In this document: positions 32,414 through 34,044 of the stretch, one piece after another | Position numbering within the stretch: the stretch's first letter is position 1 | How the letters are laid out: every line of letters starts with the position of its first letter | NCBI GenBank assembly: GCA_022826515.1 | Contig: JAJDUT010000107.1 | Span: 1-34,044 of the forward strand | Length of the DNA: 34,044 bases | Direction of reading: 5' to 3' | DNA from: Candidatus Latescibacterota bacterium | GTDB lineage: Bacteria > Latescibacterota > UBA2968 > UBA8231 | The notes under the pieces: model-generated | What the model saw: only the letters and a program-made list of their open reading frames with translations | Told to the model about the DNA's origin: nothing | Databases searched by the model: none | Made by a program: the position numbers and the translations under genes

Positions 32414-33937
32414 TCAATCGTCCACATAGACCGGTGGGTGCAGCCTCTCCACCAAGCAGAAGGGCACTGCGTCGGCGACGGGTTTGGCCGCGCCGGGGGG
32501 CGGTAGCTCGTAGGGATCCGCCATCGAAAAATCAACCGTGTAGCCCAGATCGCTCAGCGCACCAAGCGTTATGGCCGAAAGGACGTCATGACGTGGTGAT
32601 ATTGACATAAGCTCACGGGATAGAACGCTAGTGCGCCAATGAATTCCATCTTTTTCTAGTGGAACTTTTGCGCCTTGATAATCGGTGCCTCCGGCTTGAT
32701 CGAAAGCCGCAATCGCTTGCGGCCCAGCAAAATGAGTATCTGCACTATAGCGATCGCGAATCATTCTGTCCCAAGTGGTACCGATTCCCAAAACGTGCCC
32801 TACCTCATGGAGCCCTGTATTGAAATCATCTTTGTATCTCATTCTGACACAACCAGCAAGCGATATGAGGTTTGAGCGCACTAGCACGGCCGACGCAGCG
32901 CCCATTATTATTATCTCATTAGGGCCTATGTCGTCAATCTCCCTAAACTTCGTGGTCGTGATATAAATTCGTAGATCATCTATTTGTTCGCCGGCAGGTA
33001 TTGTTACAAAGTGATCACCGCAGTAGAAGGAGTGCGCACGAGAAAACGTATAATCGGGAGCGTCCATCTGTATCGCCGCTGCCCAACGCCTTGCTATACG
33101 ACGCCACATTTCCTGTTCGTCCTCTGTAAAATCATCAAGAAAAACCAACTCAATATCGAACGGACTGTCCGGAAACCTACGCTCATAAGGCGAAAGAACG
33201 ACCTCGACCCCACGGCGTTGCAGCGCAGGGACATGTTCGTTGATAGAAACATCATTTAAAAATGGATTGCCTATAAGATATAAGTACCGCAGCTTAGGTA
33301 AGTGGACCAACGGCGTCAGATCCGAAATCCGATTCCAACCCATCGCTACGTTTTGCAGGTTCGTCGCCGCTTCTAAGCCGACTAGGCTCTCAACCCCTAA
33401 GCCGTGTCCATCCAACAGGTTTACGATCTTCCTCATATCGGCGTGGGTAATCGTCGCCCCGCGATTCTTCTTTAACACCCTCTCAATGTATTGGCGTAGT
33501 GCCTCATCCGGGATGGCCACCACCGCGTTTGCCGGGGCCCCGCGGGCGCTATTTTCTACGGCCACCCCGGTGAGGGTGTACTCAGTGGTGACCCAATCCG
33601 ACGGCTCCCATCCGGCAGCAGCCAAAGACCGCACGCGATAATCATACGTGGTATCGCGAATCACATTGACGTTGTACGTGCGCTCTTGGGTTTCATAAGA
33701 AAAATTGTAGGTCGCCCGCGAGCGGCGTTTAAGTTGGATGTTATAACGCCCGCTGAACCCAGCATCGGAAGCGGGGGCAGACCATCTTATATCGACCGAA
33801 TTGCCCTCTCCTTTTTCAATGCGTACGGAACGGGGCGGGTCCACCTTGGTAGTACGTATTTTGCCCGCGGGATTGAGCGGGCCACTCTCCTTCTCACAAG
33901 CGACAAGAAACAACAAGAGCAAAGCGAAAATCATCAT
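32414..33937 (-). CDS. FN3/LRR/metalloprotease lipoprotein, two-LRR copy
   Basis: This is a 507-residue tandem paralogue of the preceding protein, with lipobox LVAC (C14), the same fibronectin-III-like domain, only two LRR units (about 190-236), and the metalloprotease core HEVGHVLG (377-384), HW (H433) and ELM (M444). The catalytic Glu and His ligands are intact, so it should be active. It differs by exactly three 22-residue LRRs plus a short linker change. AAGGAG stands six bases before the ATG and the 5' flank matches that of the downstream copy, so the duplication included the leader. It is the first gene of the minus-strand series in this window. Confidence 0.85.
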   Translation of the reverse strand: MMIFALLLLFLVACEKESGPLNPAGKIRTTKVDPPRSVRIEKGEGNSVDIRWSAPASDAGFSGRYNIQLKRRSRATYNFSYETQERTYNVNVIRDTTYDYRVRSLAAAGWEPSDWVTTEYTLTGVAVENSARGAPANAVVAIPDEALRQYIERVLKKNRGATITHADMRKIVNLLDGHGLGVESLVGLEAATNLQNVAMGWNRISDLTPLVHLPKLRYLYLIGNPFLNDVSINEHVPALQRRGVEVVLSPYERRFPDSPFDIELVFLDDFTEDEQEMWRRIARRWAAAIQMDAPDYTFSRAHSFYCGDHFVTIPAGEQIDDLRIYITTTKFREIDDIGPNEIIIMGAASAVLVRSNLISLAGCVRMRYKDDFNTGLHEVGHVLGIGTTWDRMIRDRYSADTHFAGPQAIAAFDQAGGTDYQGAKVPLEKDGIHWRTSVLSRELMSISPRHDVLSAITLGALSDLGYTVDFSMADPYELPPPGAAKPVADAVPFCLVERLHPPVYVDD

Positions 33938-34015
33938 TTGAAACTCCTTGCTAGAGGCACATACATCCCGACCTCATGGATAGCCGACGTTCGGACGCCT
34001 AGTTTGTGCGTATCC

Positions 34016-34044
34016 TATAGCAGTCCTAAATGATTTGAAAGCAT
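34016..34044. repeat. Partial dispersed inverted-repeat element at window edge
   Basis: TATAGCAGTCCTAAATGATT and the following bases are the reverse complement of 7011-7039. The rest of the element lies beyond the window, so its full structure cannot be seen. Confidence 0.6.

Noticed and set aside
1..34044. tRNA, rRNA or riboswitch genes
   Set aside because: None was recognised by eye on either strand; a covariance-model scan would be needed to exclude small RNAs.

Overview
The window reads as a stretch of a bacterial chromosome, probably assembled from a metagenome, of moderately high GC with AT-rich accessory islands. Phytanoyl-CoA-dioxygenase-like oxygenases, Gfo/Idh/MocA dehydrogenases, DUF6785-type membrane proteins and secreted proteins ending in FlgD-Ig/gliding-type domains are typical of uncultured FCB-related lineages such as Latescibacterota or Poribacteria. 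That assignment is inference; no rRNA, tRNA or phylogenetic marker was recognised.

Region 1 (1-8.3 kb) is an accessory zone. A two-gene module (AT-rich orphan gene plus a small antitoxin-like gene) occurs twice in direct orientation, at about 250-1085 and 7311-8313. The second orphan copy is frameshifted, and only the first antitoxin copy is followed by a MazF-like relic. Between the copies lie an AAA-ATPase-like/PD-(D/E)XK protein, an MFS transporter with an HD-like DUF6817-type protein, a RelE-like toxin followed by a chimera of antitoxin and toxin remnants, a small exported protein, and a 103-bp inverted-repeat element with a dRS3-like hairpin.

Region 2 (8.3-16.9 kb) is metabolic: a beta-propeller lactonase, a Gfo/Idh/MocA oxidoreductase divergent from a DUF6785-type multipass membrane protein, a PhyH-type dioxygenase and two overlapping amidohydrolases. 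This looks like a small-molecule catabolic neighbourhood. It is interrupted at 12.7-14.5 kb by a two-gene AAA ATPase plus PD-(D/E)XK-like cassette, bounded by imperfect direct repeats of about 25 bp whose left copy is the 3' end of the DUF6785 gene. This is the best candidate for an undescribed, defence-like mobile system.

Region 3 (16.9-34 kb) is almost entirely on the minus strand and encodes an envelope or surface system: a CBM9-like secreted protein, two large paralogous exported proteins (about 890 residues) with Asp-rich Ca-binding-like motifs, two paralogous discoidin/FlgD-Ig proteins ending in GVAY, a coiled-coil PD-(D/E)XK-like protein, a TPR lipoprotein, and two tandem lipoproteins combining FN3, leucine-rich repeats and an HExxH metalloprotease domain. 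An MNT-HEPN toxin-antitoxin pair sits inside this cluster on the opposite strand. The genes probably cooperate in building or remodelling a calcium-stabilised cell surface, but this is inferred from signals and domain types only.
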